Of a stretch of DNA of 64,000 nucleotides, positions 33,522-47,523 are shown in pieces. Position 1 is the stretch's first letter. The number at the start of each line of letters is the position of its first letter. Location: NCBI GenBank assembly GCA_023614405.1, contig JAJUPC010000040.1, positions 1,116,001-1,180,000 on the forward strand, written 5' to 3'. The translations under genes were made by a program, and so were the position numbers. The notes under the pieces are model-generated. The model worked only from the letters and a program-made list of their open reading frames with translations, had not been told where the DNA came from and did no database searches. The DNA comes from Avena insularis. Lineage: Eukaryota; Streptophyta; Magnoliopsida; Poales; Poaceae.

Positions 33522-36500
33522 TGTAAGATCCCACCTTTATAAAGGTAAAGATCCCTGTGATTGCAATGCTAGTCCCTGGATCAATTGCTAGCATCCACAC
33601 TTTAAGATGAAGTACATAGAAACAAAGGTCATTATTACATCATCATTCCAGAGAAAACATAGTCTTTTACAACTCCATAGCCATAGGCTAGTACAAGAGT
33701 TTAACTTAACAATATAAATAAAAGTCTTCATCTTCATGTGCCACAGGCAAGCATGTTGAGTGTAGACTCATAACCCCTAATCATCATCAGAGTAACCTGC
33801 AACATCACAAGTTACAGCCACAATGGGTCAATACATTGGAATAGTATTGGCAAGTGATACCTTAGTAGAATATTAGCATCTAGTTACTACATGAATTTGG
33901 CTAAGTGTGGCTTAGGCTTGCTTTGCTCAAAATAGGTTTTACCTATCAGTTGAAATCACTAAGTTTTTGTTTGGTAAAAACCTTCCCAAGGAACCATCAA
34001 TAGAAATTGGTGAACCTTCTCCCCTTGTTCAACCACAAGTTTTTACTTAGAAAATTGGGATGAGGAGATTCTTGATAGCTTTCATGTATTGATGCTCAAA
34101 TTGTCCAATACCAGGGACATGGCTAAGTACTTAGTTTCTTCCATCTACAGAGGTTGTGCACTTTCCCCACAAGACTTGATTTTCACCAAGACAGGACCTT
34201 TCAGAAGCCTTCCCTTAGACCAAAACGGACGCGCTCCAAACCTATCATTCTCCTACCACCAACTGTCCATTTGGCTAAGTTATTGCAACCTATATGATCC
34301 AGGCAGAGCCCATAATGCCATGTGGCTGCACTAGAAGCTTCTTAACATTTGGCATCTCAAATCCCTTTGTTCCTGGGTGGCAATCCACAAGTGAGATACA
34401 CAAGGTAAACCATAGAAATGGGCCTTGTGTAACCACTCAACACAAACCATTATTTCCATTCCACCCAGGTGTTTCATTCACTTAGTAGTTTTATTAAGCA
34501 AAACATAAGTCAAGGACTTAGAAATATTTCTCATAGCATGTATATATAATCCATCCTTGGTTACTACTAGCTAGGCTAAGCATGGCAATAGCAAGTATCT
34601 TAACTTAGAGGAAATTCTAACAATTCTATCACTACTAGGATTTCCCGAGCATGGCATATTGATACTTAGCAAAATTATTCATGCAAGCCCTATGCAAAAT
34701 ATTTCTAATGCATAGTCAAAATATTGGGATAAAAATATGAAGCACCACTTGCCTTGGTAGTTGGGGGAGTAGCAACAATCCTCACAATCACAATCACCAC
34801 TAGCACCAAAATCTACACATAAAATGATAGCACCAAATTCACATATCAAAATATACAAGCAAAAATATATGAATGCATGCAAATACCATGTGATGATTTT
34901 CTAAATCAAACAAGACAAGTGAAACAGTACTAAATCATAAACAAAACAATTATACACTAAATAAAATTAATTTGGCCCTTAGAACATTTTCCATACATTT
35001 TTTATATACAAAATAAGCTTATAAATGTCTCTGCAAAAACAACCCATTTTACAGATGCAATTTATTAAACAAAGTGCATAATTGGATATAATTCTTTCTC
35101 CTGATTCCAATGATATAAAATTTGCAAAAATTGAACGTGTGGATCAAAAGTTATGAATTTTGCAAGTTTAAACAACTAATAGATCTATTTCCAGATTTTA
35201 AATTTAAACTCTAGCCATGCGGCGCTTTCTGATTCGCTGGTATCGGTTCGCACTGGATCACGATCGCGGGCCGTTGGATCTAACTAACTAAGCATGGCCC
35301 AGATCTGCGCATACCCCTTCGCGGGTTGATCTAATCGTATCCGCTGGATCCAGATCCAGCGGACCACGTTGCTCTGACCAACAGCGGGCGGCACAAATGG
35401 CTACCGCGATGGCTGCACGTCTGCTAGTGATGTTCCGGCGAGACCAGAGGGCCAGGGCGAGGGGGCTGGTGCTTACCGAGGTCGCGGAGACACGACGAAG
35501 CTCAACGTGCAGCTGGACAAGGTCGGGGCGCACAGACACGGTGGGGATTCCTCGTCGGAGTGAAGCCTGTCGTCGGGTGCTCACGGTCGTCGTCGAAGGC
35601 GATGCTCTGGTGCGAAATAAAGAAAACAATGAACATCAGGAGATGCGCAAGGTGATAGCGGACAAGCTTGCATGAAACAGAGAGCGAGGCGCGCACGAGG
35701 CTTACCACAATCGATCGCCGGAGTTCGTCGGTCCAACGGCGTTGTGGAGAGAAAAGCGAGCAGCCTGGCTGCGTTCAGAGGGAATTGAGTGGGGGAAAAT
35801 GGAGCGGGGACTATGGGGTTTAAGTAGCCGGAGCTGGGCGAGGAGTTACTTGGCGAATCAACAGCAATAACTCACGCAATCAACAACAGTGACGCGTGGG
35901 AGGAAACGGCGAAGGGCTCGGTCGTGGGCGGGGTTTGGGGACGATGACGGGGCAGGTGGGTCCGGGGCGTCAGTGAGAGGGGGCTGCTCGCGCGGGTGAG
36001 AATCAGAGTGAGAGGGAAACCCCGGGTGGGCTGGTTGTTGGGCTGGTTCTGTTACTGGGCCGAAAGGCTGGCGCAGGCCCTTTTCCTTTTCTTTATTCCT
36101 TTTCTATATCTGTTTTGATTTTCTGAAATCATTTTCAAATGCTTTTCAAGTGAGTTTGAATTCAAAATTTCTCTGGATTTTTGTAGAATGATCCAAGCAT
36201 ATATTTGTGTATAAAACATTGCTGTTTGATCACAAACTCCTTGGTCCATTAAAAATAGAATTAAAACCATGCCTTAAGTAAATATTTATAATAGGTATAC
36301 AAATGGTTTTAATTTTTGATTCTTGTTTTGAAATTTGAACAAGATTTAGAAAATATCAATCAATCTTAGGATCAATACTCTACTGATCAAACCAAGGTCT
36401 TCCTTCTTATAAGGTAGCAATAAGGATAATCCCTTGCTTTGCATAAAATGATAGATCACAAGTTTCTGATTTTGAGGAAATGGTCCTAAAGTGAGTATGA

Positions 36501-36550
36501 ATGCATGAATGATGTGCAAACTTTGAAAATATGATTTTAGGGATGTTACA
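33522..36550 (-). repeat. Solo LTR, Tekay-type Gypsy (3029 bp), TSD TGTAA
   Basis: On the reverse strand it begins TGTAACATCCCTAAAATCAT (36550) and ends GGTGGGATCTTACA (33522). TGTAA is duplicated exactly at 33517-33521 and 36551-36555, and the element A coding frame on one side resumes on the other, so this is a clean solo LTR left by LTR-LTR recombination. It has a GC-rich section (about 35220-36010) like the other long LTRs in the window. ORFs there are composition artefacts. Its terminal block CACAGGGATCTTTACC (reverse strand) is shared with the solo LTR ending at 41265. Confidence 0.93.
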
Positions 36551-36555
36551 TGTAA

Positions 36556-36870
36556 TATGTTTGGTGAAAGCAACATGCATATCACTAGCATCAGGACTTC
36601 TATCAAGTTTTTGCAGGAACAAAATCACTTCAAAAATATTGCAACCATCAAGATCAAAATCAAACTTAGCATCACTAGTAGCAGAATTATTAGGCTTAGG
36701 CATTGTTGGAGGAGGAATAGGGACTTCTTGTGGTTTAGTGGTATCCATTTTGGTGATGGTGCACACACTATTGTTTCTATCAATTTCAGCTTCCCTTTCC
36801 CACTTAGCATGAAGTTGGGCTAACAGTCTAAAATTTTCCTCAGTAGTAACTTGTATGGCATGAGTAGCAG
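36556..36870 (-). pseudogene. Athila-type gag C-terminal segment (element A)
   Basis: The reverse strand reads THAIQVTTEENFRLLAQLHA, KWEREAEIDRNNS and a Pro-rich linker, ending SDMHVAFTKHI at the solo LTR site. It is cut on the right at 36870 by the inner element (TGATGACCCAC border). Long gag C-termini with charged and Pro-rich linkers are usual in Athila elements. Confidence 0.7.
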
Positions 36871-37198
36871 TGATGACCCACAAGTATAGGGGATCACAAC
36901 AGTCTCCGAGGGTAGTATTACCCAATTTATTGATTCGACACAAGGGAAGCCAAAGAATACTTGCAAGCCTTAACAACTAAGTTGTTAGTTCAGCTGCACC
37001 TGGAAATAGTTCTTGCTCACAGAAGTTTATCAGTAGCAATAGTAAAGCAACAACAGCAGCAACAGCAACACTGAAATGGTAGCAATAGTAATAGTAACAG
37101 TAACAGTAGGATTCGAGTGCGGTAGGCATAGGGATGGATGGACGGATGTTGCATGCACGAGTCTAAACATGTAGCTTCAAGATCTAGGGCATCGCAGA

Positions 37199-40100
37199 TG
37201 TCACATCCCAAGATTTTCCAAATCTTGTTATGTGAAAAATAAATGAATAAAATAAAACTTTGTTGATTTTCAGGGTGAGAAGAAACTTTTGGATTCCAAT
37301 TGGAAACCTTCAAAACTTATTTGACCAAACAAATCCTAAAGGGATTTGAAAAGATAAACAATTAATAAAGAAAATATTAAATATGTGAAAATTACTATTT
37401 TGGGGTCTTTTAATAAAAGATTTGGTTTTTCAAATGATAAGGTAGATTTATAAATAAGGATTATTTATAGAGCCAAATTAAAACTTGGCCAAGCTTTTGA
37501 AATAAAAAATTTCTATTTGATAAATGGAGTAAAGGTTTATTTAAATAAAATAATGGGGATTTATTAATATCCAATTTTATTTAAGTAAAGGCTTTTCCAT
37601 TTTAATAAACACTAAAACTTATTTTATTTTAAATAAGTTTTCCAAGTGTGTTATATTTTCAAATAAAACTTACTGAAATGATTTTGGGTTCATGCAAGTT
37701 TCAAATAGAATTTTAAAATAAATCAAATCCTATTTGATTTAATAACTAAGGACTATTTTATTTAATTATTAAATAGATCCTAAAAGAATAAAAATATTAT
37801 TTTGGGACTTGGAATATTGTTGTTAAACAGAACTAGATTCAATATAAAGTTTAGTGGAAGTTTATTTGATTTGAATGTTTGAATTGTTTGATTGAAATTC
37901 AAAACAGAAAATCAATTGGAAAAAGGAAAAAGTTTCAGTACAAAAAAAATGCTAAAGGACTCGACCCAACTAAGCAGCCCAGCTCCAGCCCAACTAAACC
38001 CCCCCTCATGTGAACCGTTTTCCACCGAGAAACTCACCCGTGCAGACACAGACGAGTGGACCCCTCTCCCTATCTCTCTCACTCACTGACGCCAGGACCC
38101 CACATCACTGTGCATCGTCTTCAAACCCGCGGCGATTACTCCTCGCCGTTTCTGTCTTGATTGCAGCGATCAAATTCGCATCAAAGGAGGCTTTAATCTC
38201 TCCAACGTCTACGCCCTCTTAATCACCTGACACTCCTCGCCATTTCCTCGTAAACCATCGCGAGAGCCACCAGGCTGCCCTGAATCGGTTTTGCACCGCC
38301 GCTGCTCCGGCGAGCCTCTCCAGCGAATTCCGGCCACACCTCGCCACCTCTCGCCTCCCACTGCACGCGAGAGTGATCCCCAGCCCCAGGCGCATTTGCC
38401 AGTGTCTCGGACTCGCCCACGAATGCCCCAGAGCCTCGGCTTCAACATCATCTGAACGCCACCACCGTTCGCTGACACTCCGGCGAAGCATTCCAGTAAG
38501 TAGCCAACCGCCCCTCTCCTTCCCGATGACGCTCCTTCACTCGCCACACTCGGCCGCATCTAACCGTGCCCTTGTTTTTCCTCGGGGTGAACCGCAGCGT
38601 CGCCCTCGACGACCTCCACAGCCGCCCGACGCCGCCACCTACTCCGGCGAGGAATTCCCGTCGCGTCTGAGCGCCTCTTGCCAAGCTGACCACGTGTTGA
38701 GCATCACCTCGACCTCGCGAGCACGGTGAGCACCCCCGTTTCTTACCTTGCTTCCTGTAGCCGCCGCAACGCCACCGCCTGACCGTGCGCCGCCGCCAGC
38801 CACCATCGGCGCCGCTCGTGTTTGGTCAAGTCGATTCGCACCGTTAGATCTCCATCTGGCGGCTTAGATAGATTCATTAAACGAAGAGGTACGGGTGCCT
38901 CTGTGCCACACGATCACACTTAGATCCAATGATCCAGAGAGGCCGATCCGTGCGAAACGGTACGCGCCAGTAGGAACAAGACACGTGGCATGTAGTTGAT
39001 CTAAAAGACAGAAACATTTATATTAGTGGTTTGGATTTGTAAATTGCATAACTTTTGATCTACACGTCCAAAATTTGCAAATTTTATATCAATGGATTCA
39101 GAAAAACAAGCCCTAGTCAACCATGCACTTTGTTTAGTAAAAAGCTTCTGGTAAAATGTTTGTTTTTGCAGAAACTTGTTTAGGATATAAAATTTATTCC
39201 AAAATGATTTTGGGGTTGAAATCTTTGCAAAATGGTTTAATGTGAACTTACTGACCCTATGAAACAACTTATGGATTTAAAAATGTATTTTGTGAAGATT
39301 AGGATTGAATAATTGAATTAGCTCATTTCTAGTCAAATAAAAATATTGATTTTGATATGGAAATGTTTTTTGAGAAAAAACCTTTGGAAAATGTGTTGAG
39401 TCAATCCTACTGACCCTAAACACCAAGTTTTGAGAATTAAAAACTTATTTGGTGAACAATATAAAAATTATTGCCTTACCAAAAGCATTTTCACCACATG
39501 GAATAATGATTTGATTTAAAAAATGGTCTATAGATAAAACCCTTTTGCAAATGGTTTTGCCACTTTAGAAAATGACCACTTTGGACCTTATAATGTTTAG
39601 AGCCTAGTAGAAACCACCTTTGCAAATAAAACTATCTTTTGCATGCTTGCATGCATGACCTTGTTTCTATTATTTTATGTGTGTTAAATTGTTTGAATAT
39701 TGGTTGGAATGCTAGTTGAATCTATGTTTGCTTGATTGATTTGTAGTGAAGTAAGAAGAGTGTGATATTAGCAAGATCAAGAAGTGATCCCACCTTCTCT
39801 ACCAAAAAGGCAAGTGACACTATCATCCAAGTCCTACTATTTTCATTACACTTAGTGGATTTTGAAACATGCATGATAAGGACTACTATATTTTGCTATG
39901 CTAAATCCTAATAGGATACCCTTATACATTCCTTAGTGAAAACAATGTAGTTGCAATATGCTTAGCCCTGCCATATTTTTTGAGAAAGGATACATGTTGA
40001 GATTATATGAAGTTGAGAAAAGACTTGTGTTTTATATAATAAAACAAGTACTCAATGAACCACCTGGGTGGACAAGGATACTCAAGTTTTGGGCAAGGTG

Positions 40101-41265
40101 GCAACAAAAGGAACCATGTTTATATGGCAATCTCTTTTTGGTTGTGCACTAAAAGAAAACCACCCAGGGACTTAGAGATTGAACATGTTTCTCGTATGTT
40201 GGCCTGTGGTACAGCCACATGCTAAATGGGCACTGGCTTAGTTAATTACATTGTGGAAGACCCATGCATTGGCCTCTTCAGGTTACTAGAATGAGGGAAC
40301 TTGGAACCCTACATTGGTGCCTGAAGACAAGCTAGCATTGTGTATGGGAGGACCCTATGGAAAGACTTCGTCACATTCTCAATCTGCCAGTACTCCATCT
40401 TGGTGAGTACTTATCCAGCGGCCACTGGTGGCAACAAGATGAGATTGTGTCATGTGGGTAAAGTGTACTACTTCTGCAGAAGATAAAAATCTAAGTACTT
40501 AGCCGTGTCCCCGGTTATGGACAATACTGAGCAACTAAGGCCTGAAGCTATGGGAAATCTCGACATTCCAATTTCTAAAAGTAAAACTTGAAAGTGACAA
40601 CAAAAGACTTGAAGCACTTGGGGTGTACCAAGGAGCTCAAAAGATTTTGACAAAGACTTGAAGCACTTGGGGTGTACCAAGGAGCTCAAAAGATTTTGAC
40701 AAAGACTTGAAGCACTTGGGGTGTACCAAGAAGCTCAAAAGATTTTGACAAAGACTTGAAGCACTTGGGGTGTACCAAGGAGCTCAAAAGATCAAAATTA
40801 TTTGGAAAAAGATAGGAAAAATATTATTGCTTTCTGCAAACAAGCCTAAACCCTACCTAGCCAAATATGCATGTAATGATAGGATCCACATATTTCCACT
40901 TAGTAGTGAAACTTGCAAATACAATTCAAATGTATTGACCCTTGTGGCTGTAACTTGTAATGTTGCAGGTTTGTTTGGTGTTAGTGAAGTTTATTGATTA
41001 GGATTACAAGTCGACAACCAACATGTTTGCCTGTGGCACTTTGAAGATGAAGGACCCCATGCTTATAAATATTCTGCTGCAATGTAATGTAATAGCCAAG
41101 TGAGCTATGTAAGATGTAATAAATTATGTTATTCCTGGTTATAAAGTTGTATTATGACCTTTGTTTCTTGATATTACATCTTAACTGTGGATGCTAGCTA
41201 TAGATCCAGGGACTAGCATTGTAAACACAGGGATCTCTACCTTATTGAAGGTTGGGACCTCTACA
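37199..41265 (+). repeat. Solo LTR, Tekay-type Gypsy (4067 bp), TSD GCAGA
   Basis: Begins TGTCACATCCCAAGATTTTC and ends TTGGGACCTCTACA, with GCAGA duplicated exactly at 37194-37198 and 41266-41270 and the host LTR resuming on both sides. It is AT-rich at first, GC-rich at about 37970-38960, then AT-rich with a 49-bp tandem repeat. It is related to the LTRs at 5869-8889 and 33522-36550 and lies in opposite orientation to the latter, 648 bp away. Confidence 0.93.
40606..40792 (+). repeat. 49-bp tandem repeat, nearly four copies
   Basis: Units starting GACTTGAAGCACTTGGGGTG at 40606, 40655, 40704 and 40753, period 49, almost identical (one unit has AAGAAGCTC instead of AAGGAGCTC). The last unit stops after CTCAAAAGAT. 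It is inside the solo LTR. I do not see it in the related LTRs at 5869 or 33522. Confidence 0.95.
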
Positions 41266-42314
41266 GCAGATAAATAATAACAAGCATCCAAGTACTAAAC
41301 AATCCTAGGCATGTGCTCCAAATATAGTCATACGTGCTCGCAATGAGAACTTGCACAACATCTTCTGTCCAGCCAGCCCGTGGCAGCGGGGCCTCTAGGG
41401 AACTACTGGAAATTAAGGTGCTCCTTTTAATAGAGCACCGGAGCAAAGCATTACCACTTCGTGAACACATGTGATGCTCACACCACAGATATCCCCTCCG
41501 GTTGTCCCAATTATTGTCACTTTGGGGCCTTTGGATCCGGACAATGATATGTGTACACAACTTGCAGATAAGATCACAAAAAATACTATCATAATGATTC
41601 AATAATAAGTTCAGATCTGAGATCATGGCACTCGGGCCGTAGTGACAAGCATTAAGCATAACCAGTTGCAACAAAGTCAAATAGCACTAATAGAGATACT
41701 AGGCACTATGCCCCTAATAGATCTTATTCGATTACATGATAGAACTCATCCAATCCCTACCATCCCCAAGCCTACAGCAGGGGATTACTCACTCATGGAT
41801 GAGGGAAACATCGGTGGTTGATGGAGATGGGTTGGTGATGACGATGGCGATGATCCTCTCCAAATTCCCCGTCCCGGCAGGGTCCCAGAACGGAGTTTCT
41901 GGATCCAAATATTGGTTTCTGGTGGCGGCGGCAGGGCAGAACTCTTTCTGGACAACTATCGAACCCCCCTCGGTTTTTAGGTCGAAAGGAAACTTATAGG
42001 CGCAAAGGGAGGCCGAGGAGGTGCCTGGGGAGGCTGCACCCCCTCCAGGCGCGGGTCAGGTGGGCCCGCGCCTAGGGTGGGTGTGGGCCGCCCAGGCCTC
42101 CTCTTCTGGCTCCGTGGATCTTCTGGTGAAAAATAGTTTTTGGCATATTTTTCGGGATTTTTCCTAATAGTTGATTTTCTGCACAAAAACAAGACACCAA
42201 GGTAATTATGCTGAAAACAGCGTCAGTCTGTGTTAGTTGTATCCAAATCACACAAGTTTAGAGGAGAAACAATAGAAAAGTGTTCGAGAAAGTAGATATG
42301 TTTTGGACGTATAA

Positions 42315-44519
42315 ACTCCCCCCAAGTTTTGTTTATTGCTTGTCCTCAAGCAATTCAGTTGAAAACTGAGTGCGATACAAGAACTTTCATGAACACTTTG
42401 CTTCATATGATGTATATATTCCCAGCACAGGAGTAGATGCTTAGACGATTCATATTAAGGAGTATGCAACTAAGTCTACTCAATAGTCATTGCAAGCTAT
42501 GAAGAGAAACCAACTCAATAATAATAAGTAGCATGAAACATAAACATAAGCAACATTGCAATGCTCATAGTAAGGTATGATAAAGTGGTATCTCGCTTGC
42601 CTCTGTTTGAAGAGCACAATATAAATGCCAAGGCACCTCTGAAGTTCACATGAAGACTAGAGATAAAGATATCAGACATACAAGCATCAAAGTCATGACA
42701 TAATTAACCAAGTTTTGGAACAAACACAAAAATGACAACTATGCTCTCAAGAAGGTGATCATAGAATAAGTGGTGACTCAACAAGGTTGTGAAAATGATT
42801 TTGTGAAGGTTTGAAAGGCTTCCCAATGCTGAAAGGAAGGTACTCATTAGCTTTGAGCTCTCATTGCCCCTATCATAGGCATCTTCATGTGGTTAAGGTG
42901 AAAGTGAGGTCCACTCTGAATCATATGCTTGACAGACCATAGACTGGAAATCCCAAGTCCCTTGAGTACGAGGGTCGCTCCACATGTTACTCAACTTTGG
43001 TCACTTGAAAGTTCTTGTCATTGTAAATACATGCATATCATCGAGAACCGCCAACGGGGTACCCCTTGCACATGGTACAGGAGCTTTCCCATAACCAAAA
43101 TGACAAGGCAAGCAGACAATGAGCATCTCAGCAATCTTTTTATTTACCATATGCATAGCTTTTTATTGAGGACGCTTCATAGATGCTCATTATAGTGATG
43201 CTGCAAGTTTCCACCATGATTAAGCATGGCTTAGGCTAGCGGCCCAGGCGTTTCTCTAACACAATGTATAAACTCCATGAACTCACAACCTCCCCTTTTA
43301 TTTAACATCATCGACATCCGTAAACAAAAGAGCAAAGTATCAACTGGATGAGATATCCAACAGGTGTTGAAAGCGTTCCCCGTGACAGCACGGTTTTGCT
43401 GACTCCCAGTATATAATAAGCAAGCATATAACTTTCATGGACTAGTCACAATGGTTCAAGATTATTAAGCTCAAGGAATAAAGTGTGTTGTCAAGTTCGT
43501 GAGAGATTTACTAACTAACTTTCTCAAAACAGACAAACATTTTTATTTGGAAGAAAACATGGCATATGTAAAATATGCACTGAAGTAGCAAGTGATGCTA
43601 ATAGGTAGGTATGGTGGACACAGCTGGCAATATTGGTTTTGGGGAGTTGGAAGCACAGGTAGAGCACAAACTCAGTGCAAGTGAAGGCTAGCAATAGAGA
43701 GGGAGCGACAAACGAGAGAACAATAGCTGTCATAATCATGCTTGCAACAAAACACGACTAACAATGGCAGGAAAGTGATACAAGAACTCTGAGGCAAAAT
43801 AAATCATCGAGGCTTACTTACTATTGATTATTCATATGCATGCGTGAGCATGTGCCAAGTCGATTTACATGAACAGTTAGAGGAGGATACCACAACATCA
43901 TACCAAAGTATGAATAAAACAATGTAAGCAAACATTCATATGACATGCTACAAACTATTAGCAAGATGGAGCTAATCATAGACAAGCAAGAACTACTAAG
44001 CATCCATAATGACATACACCTTACACAAACAGGCTAAGCATGCTCACGATGATGAGTATATGTACAAAAATGAAACGAATAGACTTTGTTACCAGCCTCT
44101 TACCACACCTCGAGTTCTCTTAATCTTCATTATTTCCCTTCACTTATGTGACTTGCATATTAACATGAAACCAAAATCCACTAAGGATAGCCGAACCCTG
44201 CAAAGAACTCACAAAACCAAAGAAGAACAACAAATATTTTTGGTGTTTTCGATTTTTTTTAGAAACAAGCAAACAAAGAAAAACCAAACAAAAACAAAGC
44301 AAACCAAACAAAGCAAAATCTTTTTGTATTTTTCTTTTAAGGCAAACCAAAGCAAAGAAACAAATAAACAAACCAAGAGAAACAACGAAAATATTTTTGG
44401 TATTTTTGGGTTTTTAGAAAGAAGCAACAAAAGCAGAAAAGAAAGCGAAAACAATGGATATACAAAGAACCGACCGAACATGATATATATATGAGTGCGA
44501 CGTCGGCATACCTCCCCCC
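42315..44519 (-). other. Noncoding 3' internal region, triplication unit 1
   Basis: Adjacent to the LTR it reads CTCCCCCCAAGTTTTGTTTATTGCTTGTCCTCAAGCAATTC and then AT-rich untranslated sequence. It includes an A-rich low-complexity stretch (about 44210-44460, AAACAAGCAAACAAAG type). Short ORFs recur in all three units only because the units are copies. Confidence 0.7.
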
Positions 44520-45613
44520 AAACAATACTATCATAATGATTCAATAATAAGTTCAGATCTGAGATCATGGCACTCGGGCCCTAGTGACAAGCATTAAGCA
44601 CAACAAGTTGCAACAAAGTCAAATAGCACTAATAGAGATACTAGGCACTATGCTCCTAATAGATCTTACTCAATTACATGATAGAACTCATCCAACCCCT
44701 ACCATCCCCAAGCCTACAGCGGGGGATTACTCACTCATGGATGAGGGAAACATCAGTGGTTGATGGAGATGGGTTGGTGATGACGATGGCGATGATCCTC
44801 TCCAAATTCCCCGTCCCGGCAGGGTGCCAGAACGGAGTTTCTGGATCCAAATCTTGGTTTTGGTGGCGGCGGAGCGGAACTGTTTCTAGAAAACTATCGA
44901 ACCCCCCTTGGTTTTTAGGTCGAAAGGCAACTTATAGGCGCAGAGGGAGGCCGAGGAGGTGCCTGGGGAGGCTGCACCCCCTCCAGGCGCGGGTCAGGTG
45001 GGCCCGCGCCTGGGGTGGGTGTGGGCCCCCCAGGCCTCCTCTTCTGGCTCCGTGGATCTTCTGGTGAAAAATAGTATTTGGCATATTTTCCGGGATTTTT
45101 CCTGATAAAAACAAGACACCAAGGTAACTCTGCTGAAAACAGCGTCAGTCCGTGTTAGTTGTATCCAAATCACACAAGTTTAGAGGAGAAACAATAGAAA
45201 ATTGTTCGAGAAAGTAGATATGTTTTGGACGTATCAACTCCCCCAAGCATAGTTTATTGCTTGTCCTCAAGCAATTCAGTTGAAAACTGAGTGCGATACA
45301 AGAACTTTCACGAACACTTTGCTTCATATGATGTATATATTCCCAGCACAGGAGTAGATGCTTAGACGATTCATATTAAGGAGTATGCAACTAAGTCTAC
45401 TCAATAGTCATTGCAAGCTATGAAGAGAAACCAACTCAATAATAATAAGTAGCATGAAACATAAACATAAGCAACATTGAAATGCTCATAGTAAGGTATG
45501 ATAGAGTGGTATCTCGCTTGCCTCTATTTGAAGAGCACAATATAAATGCCAAGGCACCTCTGAAGTTCACATGAAGACTAGAGATAAAGATATCAGAGAT
45601 ACAAGCATCAAAG

Positions 45614-47522
45614 TGTTGGAGATATGCCCAAGAGGCAATAATAACGTGGTTATTATCATATCTTCATGCTTATGATAAATGTTTACATACCATGCTATAA
45701 TTGTATTAATCGGAAACATTATTACTTGTGTGATTTGTAAACATAAAAGAGTCCCTAGTAAAGCCTCTTGTTAAACTAGCTTGTTGGTTAATATATGATC
45801 ATGGTTTCCTGATCATGAACATAGAAGATGTTATTAACAACAGGGTCATATCATTAGGAGAATGATGTGATAGACCTACTCCTATAGTTAAGCGTATCAT
45901 AAAGATCAAGTCATTTAATATAGTTCATTTGCTATAAGTTTTCTGATACATAGTAACCTAATTCCTTTGACCATGAGATCATGATAATCACCATCACTGG
46001 AAGGATTCTTTGATGAGATCAAACACCACACTGTAACTGGGTGGCTATAAAGGTGGCATTGAGTGTTCGGAAAGTATGGGTTGAGGCACATGGATCAAGA
46101 GTGGGATTTGTCCATGCATATGACGGATAGATATTACTCTGGGCCCTCTCGGTGGAATGTCATCCAATTAGCTTGCAAGCATGTGACTGGCTCACAAGGG
46201 ATCACATATCACGGGAACGAGAAAAGAGTACTTATCGGTGACGAGGTTGAACTAGGTATGCAGAGATACCGACCGATCAAAACCTCGGATAAGTAAACTA
46301 TCGTGAGACAAAGGGAAATTGGTATCGTATGTAAGTGGTTCATTTGATCGCAAAGTAATCGTAGAAATATGTGGGAGCCATATGAATTTCCAAATTCCTC
46401 TATTGGTTATTGATTCGAGAAGTGTCTCGGTCATGTCCGCATAATTCACGAACCGTAGGGAGACACACTTAAGGATTCGATGTTGTTGAGTAGTTATGGA
46501 ATGATGAGTAAGAAACCGAATGTTGTTTGGAGTCTGAGATGGGATTCGGGATATCACGAGGAGATCCGGAATGGTCCGGAGAATAAGATTCATATAAGGA
46601 AAGTCCTGTTTCGGAGTTCGGGAATGATTCCGGTGTTTTCATCAGGAATGTTCTAGAAGGGTCTGGAAGGTCCCAAGACTCGGAGGGGAAGGGTACATGG
46701 ATGTGTCATGACAATGTGGAATGGTTGCATCATGTACTAGGTCACTTGGCTGGGAAATATGGAGAGAGAAATCACATCCAAGTTTGAAAGTCAAACGCCA
46801 ATTTGAAAAGTCAAATCTAAAGTTTGCTTGGTGGAGGAAGAGTAGGAAACCTACTTAGGGAGGAAGTCCTACTCCCTCCACCCGCCGGCCAAGGAGGAGG
46901 AGTTGGAGGAGGAATCCCTCCTCCCAAACCGCCACCCTCCACCTATATAAGGAGGGGTAGGGCTGCCCCCTACCCTCACACCCAAACCCTAGCTAAGGCG
47001 CCACCACCTCCAAGTGCTGCTGCCGCCGCCAGGGCCTCCTCCCAAGTCGTCGAGTTGGGATATCCCAAACCCTAGCCACCGGCTACATCTCTCCCCTTGG
47101 TGCCCTCTAAACCCTAGATCACCAAGGCCTCTCTCATACTCCACCATACTCGCTCTGGCTTAAGGAGAAGCCCTGCGAGATCTCCCCTCTACTTCTGACA
47201 CCACGCCGTCGTGCTGCCGGAATCACGAGGAGAGTGTTACAACCTCCGCTGTCTGCTGGAACAAGGGAGAGGAAGGTCTTCATCGAAAATCGTCACGTGA
47301 CTGGAGCGCTGCCGGAACGCAGCGCCGGAAGGATCGTCTACGCGATCTTGAGATCGGAAGTGTACGACTACATCATCCACAAGAATTTGCTCTCGTTAAC
47401 CGCTTTGGATCTTCGAGGGTTAGTACTCTATTGACTCGTTGCTACAATCTAGTAGATAGATCTTGGCTTGTGTGTGTTCATGCGATAGAAATTTTTTGTT
47501 TTCCATGCTACGAACCCCTACA
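45614..47522 (+). repeat. 5' LTR of Angela-type element
   Basis: TG...CA ends; TATATAA at 46944-46950 within ACCTATATAAGGAGG, downstream of a GGAGGAGG-rich stretch; the transcript leader follows. The ORF at 46824-47075 is a low-complexity artefact. Confidence 0.95.
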
Positions 47523-47523
47523 G

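Larger units (their letters stand above)
36871..42314 (-). repeat. 3' LTR of inner Athila element, split by solo LTR
   Basis: LTR sequence occupies 36871-37198 and 41266-42314. Its first 120 bases match 63878-64000. The right end reads GGACGTATAAA where the partial copies at 45236 and 57025 read GTATCA, so the terminal base pair of this LTR is mutated. CAG/CAA-rich repeats occur near 37035-37110. Confidence 0.82.

Noticed and set aside
35288..35708. Overlapping ORFs on both strands in the minus-strand solo LTR
   Set aside because: GC-rich LTR section; no family match, and both strands are open because of composition.
38209..38729. Several overlapping ORFs in the plus-strand solo LTR
   Set aside because: Same GC-rich LTR section as in its relatives; no domain.
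40606..40792. Regular repeat considered as a CRISPR-like array
   Set aside because: Units are head-to-tail without variable spacers, inside a plant LTR.
43524..44015. ORFs recurring at 43524, 55299, 58233 and at 43821, 55596, 58530
   Set aside because: Repeated because the 2.94-kb unit is triplicated; no start context, domain or selection evidence.
46824..47075. Gly/Pro-rich ORF in the Angela 5' LTR
   Set aside because: Lies across the TATA box and leader; low complexity, not conserved in frame in the other LTR.
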